Source: RGIG3102 sp045633415 (lineage in GTDB: Bacteria > Bacillota > Clostridia > Oscillospirales > Ruminococcaceae). Taken from it: 64,000 nt of DNA. How positions within the stretch are numbered: position 1 is the stretch's first letter; the number at the start of each line of letters is the position of its first letter. The position numbers and the translations under genes were made by a program. The notes under the pieces were generated by a model. It saw nothing but the letters and a program-made list of their open reading frames with translations, ran no database searches and had not been told where the DNA came from. Location of the stretch: NCBI GenBank assembly GCA_045633415.1, contig JAZQYH010000061.1:1-64000 (forward strand). Direction: 5' to 3'. Of the stretch, positions 35,743 through 45,321 are shown piece after piece.

Positions 35743-38562
35743 TTAAAAGTATTTTTTAAGAAAATGTCCTGTGTAGGAATTTTCATTTTTACTGATTTCA
35801 CAAGGTGTGCCAGTTGCAACTATTGTACCGCCCTCATCTCCGCCTTCCGGACCAATATCGATAATATGGTCACATACTTTAATAAGGTCAAGGTTGTGTT
35901 CGATTACAACAATTGTATTGCCTGCATCAGCAAGCTTCTGCAGTACAGTGATAAGTCTGTGTACATCGGCTGTATGCAAGCCTGTTGTAGGTTCGTCCAG
36001 AATGTACAGTGTCTTGCCTGTCTGGATTTTAGACAGCTCAAGTGCAAGTTTTACACGCTGTGCTTCACCGCCTGAAAGAGTTGTTGCGCTCTGGCCCAGT
36101 TTTATATATCCAAGACCTACATCATACAATGTTTTTATCTTTCTGTAAATCTTTGGATGATTTTCAAAGAACGCCATTGCCTGTTCCACTGTCATATCAA
36201 GCACATCTGCAATATTTTTGCCCTTATACTTAACTTCAAGTGTCTCACGATTATAACGTTTACCCTTACATACATCGCAAGGAACGTAAATATCAGGCAG
36301 GAAATGCATTTCAATCTGCAGGATACCATCACCTTCACAGGCTTCACATCTGCCGCCTTTAACATTGAATGAGAATCTGCCAGCATTATAGCCACGCATT
36401 TTTGCATCGTTTGTCTGGGCAAAAAGGTTTCTGATATCTGTAAATACACCTGTATATGTTGCAGGGTTTGAACGTGGTGTTCGACCAATAGCATTCTGGT
36501 CAATACAGATAACTTTATCTATATTCTCAAGACCAAGAATATCTTCGTGTTTACCAGGTTTTGCTTTGGAACCATTCAGAACAGCGGCTGTCTTTTTATA
36601 AAGGATTTCATTTACAAGACTGGATTTACCACTGCCGGAAACACCTGTAACACATATAAATTTGCCAAGTGGAAACTCTACATCAATATTTTTAAGGTTG
36701 TTCTGTGCGGCACCGATTACCTTGATGAAATTACCATTGCCTTCTCTTAATTTTTCTGGCAGAGGAATAATTTTTTTACCGCTCATATACTGACCTGTGA
36801 TACTTTCTTCACAGGCTTCAATATCTTCCAGTGTGCCCTGTGCAACAACTTGTCCGCCGTGTACACCAGCACCTGGACCTATATCAACAATGTGGTCTGC
36901 AGCACGGATAGTATCTTCATCATGTTCTACAACAATAAGTGTGTTGCCGAGGTCACGCAGATGTTTCAGTGTAGCAATAAGTTTTTCATTATCTCTCTGA
37001 TGGAGACCTATACTTGGTTCATCCAGTACATAAAGAACGCCCATCAGTGATGAACCAATCTGTGTAGCAAGACGAATACGCTGGCTTTCACCGCCAGAAA
37101 GGGATGCAGCACTTCTTGCAAGTGTAAGATATTCAAGACCAACACTTTTAAGGAAGTTCATTCTTTCCTTGATTTCTTTAAGAATACTTTCAGCAATCAT
37201 CAATTCCCTGTCTGTCAGCTGAATATTTTCAAGAAATTTAAGTGCATCACGTACACTCATATTTGTGAACTGGCTGATATTGATGCCACCAACTGTAACA
37301 GCAAGGATGATAGGTTTTAATCTGTCACCGTGACATTCCGGACATTCAATTCCGCTCATAATACCAGAGATTTCTTCTTTTACCCAGTTTGAATTTGTCT
37401 CTCTAAAACGTCGTTCAAGATTTGGAATGATACCTTCAAATTCTGTCCGGTATTTACTCATACCTCTGTCTGTTTCTCTGTACAATTCCAGTTTTTCACC
37501 ATTTGTACCATAGAGAACAGCATTAAGCGCTTCTTTAGGAATATCTCTTATTGGAGTTGAAAGGCTGAAACCATATTTTTCAGAAAGACCTCTGTAATAC
37601 ATATGTGATACAGAGCCTTCTGCATAATACCAGCCACTGGCTTTGATAGCACCTTGGTCAATGGAAAGTGATTTGTTTGGAATAACCAAATCAGGGTCAA
37701 CTCTCATAAACACACCCAGACCTGTACATTTTTCACAGGCACCAAATGGGTTATTAAACGAGAACATCCTAGGTGCCAGTTCATCAATACTTACACCATG
37801 GTCAGGACAGGCAAAATTCTGTGAAAACAGCATTTCTTCCCCGTCGATAACATCAATCACAACTGTACCATTAGTAAGTGTAAGAGCTGTTTCTATACTT
37901 TGTGCAAGACGGCTAGCTACATCTTCCCTTATAGAAAGACGGTCAACAACAATTTCAATATTATGTTTTTTATTTTTTTCAAGAACAATATCTTCTTCAA
38001 GGTCATAAATAATGCCATTTACTCTTACACGGACAAAACCCTGTCGTTTAGCGGCATCAAATTCTTTTACATGTGTGCCCTTCTGACCTTTTACCACTGG
38101 AGCCAGCACCTGAAAACGAGTGCCTTCAGGCAGTTCCATAACAGCATCAACCATCTGGTCAACTGTCTGCTGTTTGATTTCTTTACCACAGATTGGACAG
38201 TGTGGTATACCTATACGGGCATACAGCAAACGGAGATAGTCGTATATCTCTGTAACTGTACCAACTGTGGAACGTGGGTTTTTGGATGTTGTTTTCTGGT
38301 CGATGGAAATAGCCGGTGAAAGACCTTCGATGGATTCCACATTAGGTTTTTCCATCTGTCCAAGGAACATTCTGGCATAAGAAGACAAACTTTCCATATA
38401 CCTTCTCTGCCCATCTGCGTAAATGGTGTCAAATGCCAGACTGGATTTACCGCTTCCGGATAAGCCCGTCATAACAACCATTTTGTCTCTTGGAATTGTA
38501 ACATCTATATTTTTAAGGTTGTTTTCTTTAGCACCCTTAATTACAATATTTTCGCTACTCAT
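35743..38562 (-). CDS. uvrA: Excinuclease ABC subunit A
   Basis: UvrA recognises helix-distorting lesions and loads UvrB. The 939 aa protein has two ABC ATPase modules (GLSGSGKSSLAFDTIYADG near 33 and GVSGSGKSSLVNEILY near 635), with signature LSGGE/LSGGESQR segments. Zinc-binding cysteine sets include CPICGKEIK and CEACEGDG...CDVCKGKR. It follows uvrB by 7 bases. Confidence 0.98.
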   Translation of the reverse strand: MSSENIVIKGAKENNLKNIDVTIPRDKMVVMTGLSGSGKSSLAFDTIYADGQRRYMESLSSYARMFLGQMEKPNVESIEGLSPAISIDQKTTSKNPRSTVGTVTEIYDYLRLLYARIGIPHCPICGKEIKQQTVDQMVDAVMELPEGTRFQVLAPVVKGQKGTHVKEFDAAKRQGFVRVRVNGIIYDLEEDIVLEKNKKHNIEIVVDRLSIREDVASRLAQSIETALTLTNGTVVIDVIDGEEMLFSQNFACPDHGVSIDELAPRMFSFNNPFGACEKCTGLGVFMRVDPDLVIPNKSLSIDQGAIKASGWYYAEGSVSHMYYRGLSEKYGFSLSTPIRDIPKEALNAVLYGTNGEKLELYRETDRGMSKYRTEFEGIIPNLERRFRETNSNWVKEEISGIMSGIECPECHGDRLKPIILAVTVGGINISQFTNMSVRDALKFLENIQLTDRELMIAESILKEIKERMNFLKSVGLEYLTLARSAASLSGGESQRIRLATQIGSSLMGVLYVLDEPSIGLHQRDNEKLIATLKHLRDLGNTLIVVEHDEDTIRAADHIVDIGPGAGVHGGQVVAQGTLEDIEACEESITGQYMSGKKIIPLPEKLREGNGNFIKVIGAAQNNLKNIDVEFPLGKFICVTGVSGSGKSSLVNEILYKKTAAVLNGSKAKPGKHEDILGLENIDKVICIDQNAIGRTPRSNPATYTGVFTDIRNLFAQTNDAKMRGYNAGRFSFNVKGGRCEACEGDGILQIEMHFLPDIYVPCDVCKGKRYNRETLEVKYKGKNIADVLDMTVEQAMAFFENHPKIYRKIKTLYDVGLGYIKLGQSATTLSGGEAQRVKLALELSKIQTGKTLYILDEPTTGLHTADVHRLITVLQKLADAGNTIVVIEHNLDLIKVCDHIIDIGPEGGDEGGTIVATGTPCEISKNENSYTGHFLKKYF

Positions 38563-38569
38563 TTTTCTC

Positions 38570-40531
38570 CTATTTCATTTTCTTTAACTTTTCAATTCGA
38601 TCACGGAGGAATGCGGCATGTTCAAATTCCAGAATCTTGGCAGCCTGTTTCATTTCTTTTGTCAGGCGCTCAATAAGCTGTTCTCTTTCAGCTTTGGACA
38701 TTCGTTTAGCCTGTTTCTTTGGAGAGTCTTCTTTTGAAGAAATCTCAATAATTCCTCGTATATCCTTTTTAACTGTTTTTGGAACTATACTATGTTCTTC
38801 ATTATACGCAATCTGAATACTGCGTCTGCGATAGGTTTCTGTTATCGCACGTTCCATAGAATTGGTTACAGTATCCGCGTACATAATTACCTGTCCGTTG
38901 GCATTTCTTGCCGCACGTCCGATTGTCTGGATAAGGCTGGTTTCACTGCGCAGGAAACCTTCTTTATCAGCATCAAGGATAGCAATGAGGCTAACTTCAG
39001 GCAAGTCAAGACCTTCTCTCAAAAGGTTGATACCCACAAGTACATCTATTGTACCCAAACGCAAATCACGGATAAGTTCCATTCTTTCAAATGTATCCAC
39101 CTCATGGTGCATATATTTGACTTTTATTTTCTTGGCAGCAAGATATTCTGTAAGGTCTTCTGCCATTTTTTTAGTTAGTGTTGTAATAAGGACACGTTCA
39201 TCATTATTGATTCTTTCATAAATTTCACCCAGAAGGTCTTCTATCTGTCCCTCTACAGGTTTAACTATGATTTCAGGGTCTATAAGACCTGTTGGTCTGA
39301 TAATTAGTTGGGCTGTCTGTGTCGCATGCTCTTTTTCGTATTTACCCGGTGTGGCACTTACATATACAACCTGATTCACCTTTTGCTCAAATTCTTCAAA
39401 TTTAAGAGGTCTGTTGTCAAAAGCACTTGGCAGGCGGAAACCATATTCTACCAGATTTTTCTTTCTGGCGTAGTCACCGCCATACATTGCACCAACCTGT
39501 GGTATTGTAACATGGCTTTCGTCTATGAACAGCAAATAATCATCCGGGAAATAATCAAGAAGCGTCGTGCCTGTTTCTCCCGGTTTTCTGCCTGAGAAAA
39601 CAGCAGAATAGTTTTCTATACCTTTACACATTCCAACTTCCATCAGCATTTCCATATCATACTGTGTGCGCTGTGAAATACGCTGTGCTTCTATCAGTTT
39701 ACCCTGATTTGTAAACATTTCTACCTGCTGGTCCATTTCGTTTCTGATTTTTTCCAGCGCAATTTTCATCTTTTCTTCAGAAACAATATAGTGGCTGGCT
39801 GGGAAAATAGCTACATGACCTACTGTTGCAATTACATTGCCTGTAACTACATGTATTTCTCTGATTCTTTCAATTTCATCACCAAAAAATTCCACCCTGA
39901 AAGCTGTTTCCTGTGAGTAAGCAGGATAAATCTCTACAATATCCCCTCTTACACGGAATTTATTACGGACAAAATTCATATCATTTCTTTCGTACTGCAG
40001 GCGGACAAGAGCTTTCATCAATTCTTCTCTTGTCATTCTGTTACCCGGTCTTAAAGAAACAACCATTTCACGATAGTCTATTGGGTCACCCAGAGAATAG
40101 ATACATGATACAGAAGCTACAATGATTACATCACGTCTTTCAGAAAGAGCAGCTGTAGCACTGTGGCGCAGACGGTCAATTTCTTCATTGATTGCGCTGT
40201 CTTTTTCTATATAGACATCTTTGCCCGGGATATATGCTTCCGGCTGATAGTAATCATAATAAGATACAAAATATTCTACCGCATTGTCTGGGAAGAATTC
40301 TTTAAATTCTGTGCACAGCTGTGCCGCAAGAGTTTTGTTGTGCGCCAGTACAAGAGTAGGTTTATTTACTTTCTGGATAATCTGCGCCATTGTGTATGTT
40401 TTACCAGTGCCAGTAGCCCCAAGCAAAATCTGCTGCTTGTGGCCATCAATAATACCCTGACTGATTAATTCTATAGCCTGTGGCTGGTCACCAGAAGGAG
40501 TATATTCACTTTTTAAAACAAATTTATCCAT
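38570..40531 (-). CDS. uvrB: Excinuclease ABC subunit B
   Basis: The 653 aa helicase-like protein has Walker A GATGTGKTYTMA (about 38-49) and the beta-hairpin segment YYDYYQPEAYIPGKD. DESHVTIPQ, GRAARNANG and a C-terminal UVR motif (about 610-650) that contacts UvrC complete it. It verifies damage after loading by UvrA. No uvrC is in the window. Confidence 0.98.
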   Translation of the reverse strand: MDKFVLKSEYTPSGDQPQAIELISQGIIDGHKQQILLGATGTGKTYTMAQIIQKVNKPTLVLAHNKTLAAQLCTEFKEFFPDNAVEYFVSYYDYYQPEAYIPGKDVYIEKDSAINEEIDRLRHSATAALSERRDVIIVASVSCIYSLGDPIDYREMVVSLRPGNRMTREELMKALVRLQYERNDMNFVRNKFRVRGDIVEIYPAYSQETAFRVEFFGDEIERIREIHVVTGNVIATVGHVAIFPASHYIVSEEKMKIALEKIRNEMDQQVEMFTNQGKLIEAQRISQRTQYDMEMLMEVGMCKGIENYSAVFSGRKPGETGTTLLDYFPDDYLLFIDESHVTIPQVGAMYGGDYARKKNLVEYGFRLPSAFDNRPLKFEEFEQKVNQVVYVSATPGKYEKEHATQTAQLIIRPTGLIDPEIIVKPVEGQIEDLLGEIYERINNDERVLITTLTKKMAEDLTEYLAAKKIKVKYMHHEVDTFERMELIRDLRLGTIDVLVGINLLREGLDLPEVSLIAILDADKEGFLRSETSLIQTIGRAARNANGQVIMYADTVTNSMERAITETYRRRSIQIAYNEEHSIVPKTVKKDIRGIIEISSKEDSPKKQAKRMSKAEREQLIERLTKEMKQAAKILEFEHAAFLRDRIEKLKKMK

Positions 40532-40546
40532 GTTTCACCTATAAAT

Positions 40547-41239
40547 CTAATAACCATATTTAAAATGTTCAAATTCACCACTGTCTGCCATTGAAACAGC
40601 ATCATCGTCTGCAATTATAATATGGTCACATAACTCTATATTTATAAATTTCAGCGCTTTGTAAATGTTTTCTGTTACCATTCTGTCTGACCTTGATGGC
40701 AGTGCCACTCCATTTGGATGGTTATGTGCGAGTATTACAGATGTTGCATTGCTGTTTACAGCAGCGGCTACCACCTTTTTGATAGTAACTGGAGCAGAGT
40801 TAACAGTACCTTCAAACAGTTTTTCGCATCTTATAATGTTTTTCTTGTCATCCAGAAGAATAACATGTATCTCTTCATGATTCTTGCCATAAAAACGAGG
40901 AGTCATAAATTTGACTGCATCTTTAGTAGACTGAATAATTCTTATATTCTTTGTCTTATCAGTATGATAAGCCGCAAAAACTTCTGGGATTAGCTTAATC
41001 AATGTAGCGGAATGCTGGCTGATACCTTTTATTTTACACAACTCTTCTATTGGCGCATCGAATACACCTGACAGTGTTTTGAACTCATTAAGTAAATTGT
41101 GGGCTATCTCATTTGTATCGCTGCGTGGAATGGAATAAAACAACAATAATTCCAATATATTATGGTCTTCAAAAGCAGCTAACCCCTGTGATAAAAATAG
41201 AGCTTTCAATCGATTTCTATGTCCGTCATGTACACCCAT
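40547..41239 (-). CDS. radC: RadC-family JAB-domain protein
   Basis: The 230 aa protein has N-terminal helix-hairpin-helix repeats (about 15-85) and a JAB metal site: EIHVILLD, then AHNHPNGVALPSRSD (H-x-H plus distal D). Despite its name, the repair role of RadC is unproven. It heads the long repair/division run; GAGGT precedes the ATG, and a TATAAT box lies about 70 bases upstream on the minus strand. Confidence 0.93.
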   Translation of the reverse strand: MGVHDGHRNRLKALFLSQGLAAFEDHNILELLLFYSIPRSDTNEIAHNLLNEFKTLSGVFDAPIEELCKIKGISQHSATLIKLIPEVFAAYHTDKTKNIRIIQSTKDAVKFMTPRFYGKNHEEIHVILLDDKKNIIRCEKLFEGTVNSAPVTIKKVVAAAVNSNATSVILAHNHPNGVALPSRSDRMVTENIYKALKFINIELCDHIIIADDDAVSMADSGEFEHFKYGY

Positions 41240-41354
41240 ATTACCCTACCTCAAAAGTTTGTTATAGTTTATTATTTACTAATATCAAAAAATAATATAT
41301 ACTAATTTATTATACTACAAACAACACAAAAATTAAAGTAGGTTATATCAAAAA

Positions 41355-42290
41355 ATGAAAAGTTTCACAGCCAAAAAAAATGACGATGGTGTACGTCTTT
41401 TACGTTTCTGCGAAAAAGTATGTCCAACAATGCCAAAAAGCTTGTTGCGTAAAGCTTTTCGCAACAAAAGGATAAAAATCAACGGCAAAAAACAGAATGA
41501 AGATTATCGTCTTGTTGAAGGCGACCTTATAGAACTATATATCAATGATGAATTCTTTGAACTTGACAAAAAACAGATTTTTAAAACTGTTGATTATAAA
41601 AATCTGGAAATTTTGTTTGAAGATGACAATATTCTGCTTGTAACCAAGCCTTTTGGGCTTCTTTGTCACTCTGATAATAAAAATGAATCCAACCTGATAG
41701 ATATGATTTTATCATATTTATATGATAAAGGTGAATATTTACCTGAAAAGGAAAACACCTTTACACCTGCTTTGTGTAACAGAATTGACCAAGGTACAGA
41801 AGGAATTGTAATTGCAGCCAAAAATTATCGTGCACTGGCAGATATAAACACTGTTATACGTTATGACCTTATCGAAAAGAAATATTTGTGTATAACACAA
41901 AAGTCTATAAATGATGGCCGATATACTGCCTGGCTTAAACGTGATAAAACAGCAAAAAAAGTGTCTGTAACCGCCAAAGAAATACCTGATAGCAAAGAAA
42001 TCATCACAAGTTTTAAAACAGTTGAAAGCAAAAAAGGTTTTAATTTGGTTGAATGTACACTCTATACAGGCCGTACACATCAGATACGTGCACATCTGGC
42101 CTTTTTAGGTGCGCCGATTGTTGGCGACAGAAAATATGGCACAGCTTTCAAAGGTGTAGACAGCCAGCTTTTATGTGCATATAAGCTTAAATTCAAGGAA
42201 ATTCCAGAAAACCTGTCTGTATCTTATCTTTCAGGAAAAGTATTTGAACTGAAAAATTCAAACGTTATAAAATATTACAAATCAATATAG
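41355..42290 (+). CDS. RluA-family pseudouridine synthase
   Basis: The 311 aa protein has an S4-like N-terminal domain (about 15-75) and a catalytic domain with PALCNRIDQGTEGIVIAAKN. The usual HRLD is NRID, but the nucleophilic aspartate is kept. ECTLYTGRTHQIRAHLAFLG follows. It resembles clostridial RluC/RluA-type enzymes acting on 23S rRNA; the target site is unknown. Its ribosome site is weak. It is divergent from radC and starts a two-gene unit. Confidence 0.9.
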   Translation: MKSFTAKKNDDGVRLLRFCEKVCPTMPKSLLRKAFRNKRIKINGKKQNEDYRLVEGDLIELYINDEFFELDKKQIFKTVDYKNLEILFEDDNILLVTKPFGLLCHSDNKNESNLIDMILSYLYDKGEYLPEKENTFTPALCNRIDQGTEGIVIAAKNYRALADINTVIRYDLIEKKYLCITQKSINDGRYTAWLKRDKTAKKVSVTAKEIPDSKEIITSFKTVESKKGFNLVECTLYTGRTHQIRAHLAFLGAPIVGDRKYGTAFKGVDSQLLCAYKLKFKEIPENLSVSYLSGKVFELKNSNVIKYYKSI

Positions 42291-42298
42291 GTGATATT

Positions 42299-44044
42299 AT
42301 GTTGAAAAGTAAAAAACACACCTCAAATAAAGCTTTTATTTTAGGTGCAATTATAGGAATAATTATATTCATTGCTATTTATGGTGTTGATGTAATCAGA
42401 TTTACCAATGATAATCTTATAATCAACGGATATATAGAAAAGGATGTTGCCCAGCATTATGCAGGGTGGATGTTATACCGCAGTAGCCCATGGCAGTTTC
42501 CTTTAGGGCTTGCCCAGAATATAGCATATCCATATGGTACAACAGTTTCTTATACTGACTCCATTCCCCTGCTTGCTATCTTCTTCAAACTTTTTTCAAA
42601 TATACTGCCACAGACATTTCAATATTTAGGCTTTTACTGTATGCTGTGTTTTGCATTACAGGGTGCATTCGGTGCATTGCTTTCAAACCTTTTCAGCGAT
42701 GATTTAATCACTGATGTATGTGCAGCTGTTATTTTTGTACTTTCCCCTGTGATGATTGAACGTGCATTCAGACACTGTGCACTTACATCTCATTATCTGA
42801 TTCTTGCAGCATTGTATTATTATTTTAAAAATAAAGGTAGTTGCCATTTCAAGTCATACCTACCATTTATAATTATCAATTTACTTGCAATTACTATTCA
42901 TCCATATTTTCTGCCTTTTACATTTGCAATTATGTTTGCATTCTGTGCCGAGAAATTCATATGGAATAAAAAATATTTTTCAAGTATATTTTATCTTCTT
43001 GGCAGTATTGTAATAAGCCTTGTTATTGGTTATGTTGAGGGTGCATTTTACAGTGCAGACTCTTTCTCCTCTTTTGGTTATGGTTTCTTTAATATGAACC
43101 TTAACGCATTTATAAATCCATCCAGCCGTGGTTTTGAAAACTGGTCATCCATACTGTCAGTAAGACCTAATATTTTAGGTCAGCCAGAAGGTTTTAACTA
43201 TCTGGGTATTGGTGTTATGCTGTTTATACCAATCAGTGCCTTTATGTATCTTATTCATTATAAGCTGGATATTTTTAAAACATTTTTCAGTTTTATTTTC
43301 AGATATTTTGGTATAATTTTCTCAACAATGGCATTGTTTATATTTGCTATTGGCGACTGGATAATGTTTGACGAAATACAGATATTCAGAATACCATTCC
43401 CAACAAAGCTTATGGAAGGTATATTTGGAATATTCAGAGCAAACGGCAGATTCACATGGCTTTTGGTTTACTGTATAGTTTTGGCAATTATATTTGGATT
43501 AAGTAAAATCAATAATAAAATTGTAAAGACAGCTTTTCTGACAGCACTTATACTTGTACAGTGTTATGACCTTAAAGATGTATTAGCATCAAAACACGCC
43601 TATTTTACAGGCAATTCCAGTGATTTGCAGGGACAGGTTTATAATGAAATCCTGAAAAACAGTATTTGGGATGATATGGCAGAAAAATATGACGTTTGTT
43701 CTATGATTTCCAGTGGGATTTCCAATAGTGGCATAGAAATAGCTGTAAAATTCGGCAAGAATGGACACGGCGTAAACACGGCTTTTGAAGCTCGTGTGGA
43801 TTATAAAAAAGCCGATGAACTATATGTACAGATGTATAAACATATAGAAGACGGTACCCTTGACCCAGATACAATTGTTATGGTCAACGATATAGACGAT
43901 ACTGTACTTAATAACGCAGTAAAAAATGGATATTCTGTTTTTGAGGTTGAAACAGACCATCTTATATGTGTAAACAAATTCACCGATGCAGAACTGAATA
44001 AATATATCAGTGAAGGCGAATTTACAATTTTAAATTTAGCATAA
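42299..44044 (+). CDS. DUF6311-like polytopic membrane protein
   Basis: The 581 aa protein has about ten membrane segments up to residue 430 and a soluble C-terminal part (about 435-581). The start-proximal IEKDVAQHYAGWMLYRSSPW and YTDSIPLLAIFFKLF resemble the DUF6311 family, whose topology recalls GT-C lipid-linked glycosyltransferases; the early D and H residues are in the first outer loop. Donor and acceptor are unknown. It follows the pseudouridine synthase by 8 bases with an AGGTGAT site. Confidence 0.7.
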   Translation: MLKSKKHTSNKAFILGAIIGIIIFIAIYGVDVIRFTNDNLIINGYIEKDVAQHYAGWMLYRSSPWQFPLGLAQNIAYPYGTTVSYTDSIPLLAIFFKLFSNILPQTFQYLGFYCMLCFALQGAFGALLSNLFSDDLITDVCAAVIFVLSPVMIERAFRHCALTSHYLILAALYYYFKNKGSCHFKSYLPFIIINLLAITIHPYFLPFTFAIMFAFCAEKFIWNKKYFSSIFYLLGSIVISLVIGYVEGAFYSADSFSSFGYGFFNMNLNAFINPSSRGFENWSSILSVRPNILGQPEGFNYLGIGVMLFIPISAFMYLIHYKLDIFKTFFSFIFRYFGIIFSTMALFIFAIGDWIMFDEIQIFRIPFPTKLMEGIFGIFRANGRFTWLLVYCIVLAIIFGLSKINNKIVKTAFLTALILVQCYDLKDVLASKHAYFTGNSSDLQGQVYNEILKNSIWDDMAEKYDVCSMISSGISNSGIEIAVKFGKNGHGVNTAFEARVDYKKADELYVQMYKHIEDGTLDPDTIVMVNDIDDTVLNNAVKNGYSVFEVETDHLICVNKFTDAELNKYISEGEFTILNLA

Positions 44045-44080
44045 AAAAATCCCGTGGATTCAATCCACGGGATTTTAATT
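44043..44080. terminator. Bidirectional terminator
   Basis: A 15-bp near-perfect stem (AATCCCGTGGATT with its complement) around a single-base-spaced centre, with A-run before and T-rich after. It lies between the convergent DUF6311-like and amidohydrolase genes. Confidence 0.88.
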
Positions 44081-44082
44081 TA

Positions 44083-45297
44083 TTATCCTTTGTAAACTAC
44101 GCCGTCTTTCATAACAAATGCACAACGTGTCATTGTAGAAATATCATCGTATGGGCTTTCGTTAAATGCTACGATATCAGCAAATTTGCCAGCTTCGATA
44201 GAGCCAACCTCTTTGGACATTTTCAGCAATTCAGCAGCTGATTTTGTTGCGGCAACCAGAGATTCTGTAACTGTGAAGTTACCGTATTTCTGCATCAGTT
44301 CAAATTCATATGCCTGTTTACCGTGTGGAGAGAAGTATGTACCTGTATCTGTACCAAATGCGATTTTAACGCCTTTAGCACGGCACATTTCAAGGTTTTT
44401 ACCGTGGTTTTCCAGACAAGCTTTTGCTTTTCTTACAGCTTCAGCTGGGAGATACTGGCCGTATTCAACGATTCTGTATGCAGCAATGATTGTAGGAACA
44501 AGGAATGTACCATATTCAACCATAAGATCCATACATTCTTCATCCATCATCATACCATGTTCGATGGAAGCGATACCTGCTTTAACAGCCCATTTGATAC
44601 CAAGAGCACCGTGAGCGTGTGCAGAAGAAGATTTTCCGTGTGTATTTGCGATATCAAGTGCAGCTTTCATTTCTTCAAATGTAAGGTCTGGTGCACCTGG
44701 TTCGTCACCAACAGACATAACGCCACCAGTTGCCATAAGTTTAATATGGTCAGCGCCATATTTAATAGCATATCTTGCAGCCTGTCTTGCTTCATCAGGG
44801 CTGTTTACAACCTGTGCCATACCACCATTGATGTGTGAACCTGGACGAAGATGACTATCACCATGACCACCTGTTGAACCAATACCCATACCAGCAACTT
44901 TCATTCTTGGGCCCCAGATTTTGCCTGAATTAATTGCATTTCTTACAGATACATCAACAAAATTGATACAACCTTCATCACGGATTGTTGTAAAGCCTGC
45001 CAGCAGGTCCTGCTGTACATTCAGCATAGCTTCAAAAGCATAATCAGCATCCATTTTGGAATACATATCCATCATACCAGATGGTTCACCATTCATCATA
45101 ATATGCATATGTGTGTCAATCATACCTGGCATAACAAATTTATCAGAAAGATCGATTACTTCTGCACCTTCACAGCATACTTCGTTTTCAGAAACTTCTG
45201 TGATTTTGTTGTCTTCAACAACAACCCACATGTTTTCTTTTACACATTCATTAACGGAATCAAAGAATTTACCACATTTAATAACTTTTTTACTCAT
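44083..45297 (-). CDS. Amidohydrolase, imidazolonepropionase-like (paralogue 2)
   Basis: The 404 aa metal-dependent hydrolase has the TIM-barrel ligands IDTHMHIMMNG, KLMATGGVMS, SSAHAHG, IEHGM and FGTDTGTY. Enzymes of this subgroup often hydrolyse dipeptides with C-terminal Arg or Lys, N-acyl or N-methylcarbamoyl amino acids. The specificity here is unknown. It is 24 bases after a paralogue and downstream of a transporter gene, which suggests uptake and hydrolysis of one class of compound. AGAGG precedes the ATG. Confidence 0.88.
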   Translation of the reverse strand: MSKKVIKCGKFFDSVNECVKENMWVVVEDNKITEVSENEVCCEGAEVIDLSDKFVMPGMIDTHMHIMMNGEPSGMMDMYSKMDADYAFEAMLNVQQDLLAGFTTIRDEGCINFVDVSVRNAINSGKIWGPRMKVAGMGIGSTGGHGDSHLRPGSHINGGMAQVVNSPDEARQAARYAIKYGADHIKLMATGGVMSVGDEPGAPDLTFEEMKAALDIANTHGKSSSAHAHGALGIKWAVKAGIASIEHGMMMDEECMDLMVEYGTFLVPTIIAAYRIVEYGQYLPAEAVRKAKACLENHGKNLEMCRAKGVKIAFGTDTGTYFSPHGKQAYEFELMQKYGNFTVTESLVAATKSAAELLKMSKEVGSIEAGKFADIVAFNESPYDDISTMTRCAFVMKDGVVYKG

Positions 45298-45321
45298 AAT
45301 AATAACCTCTGTCTATAATAA

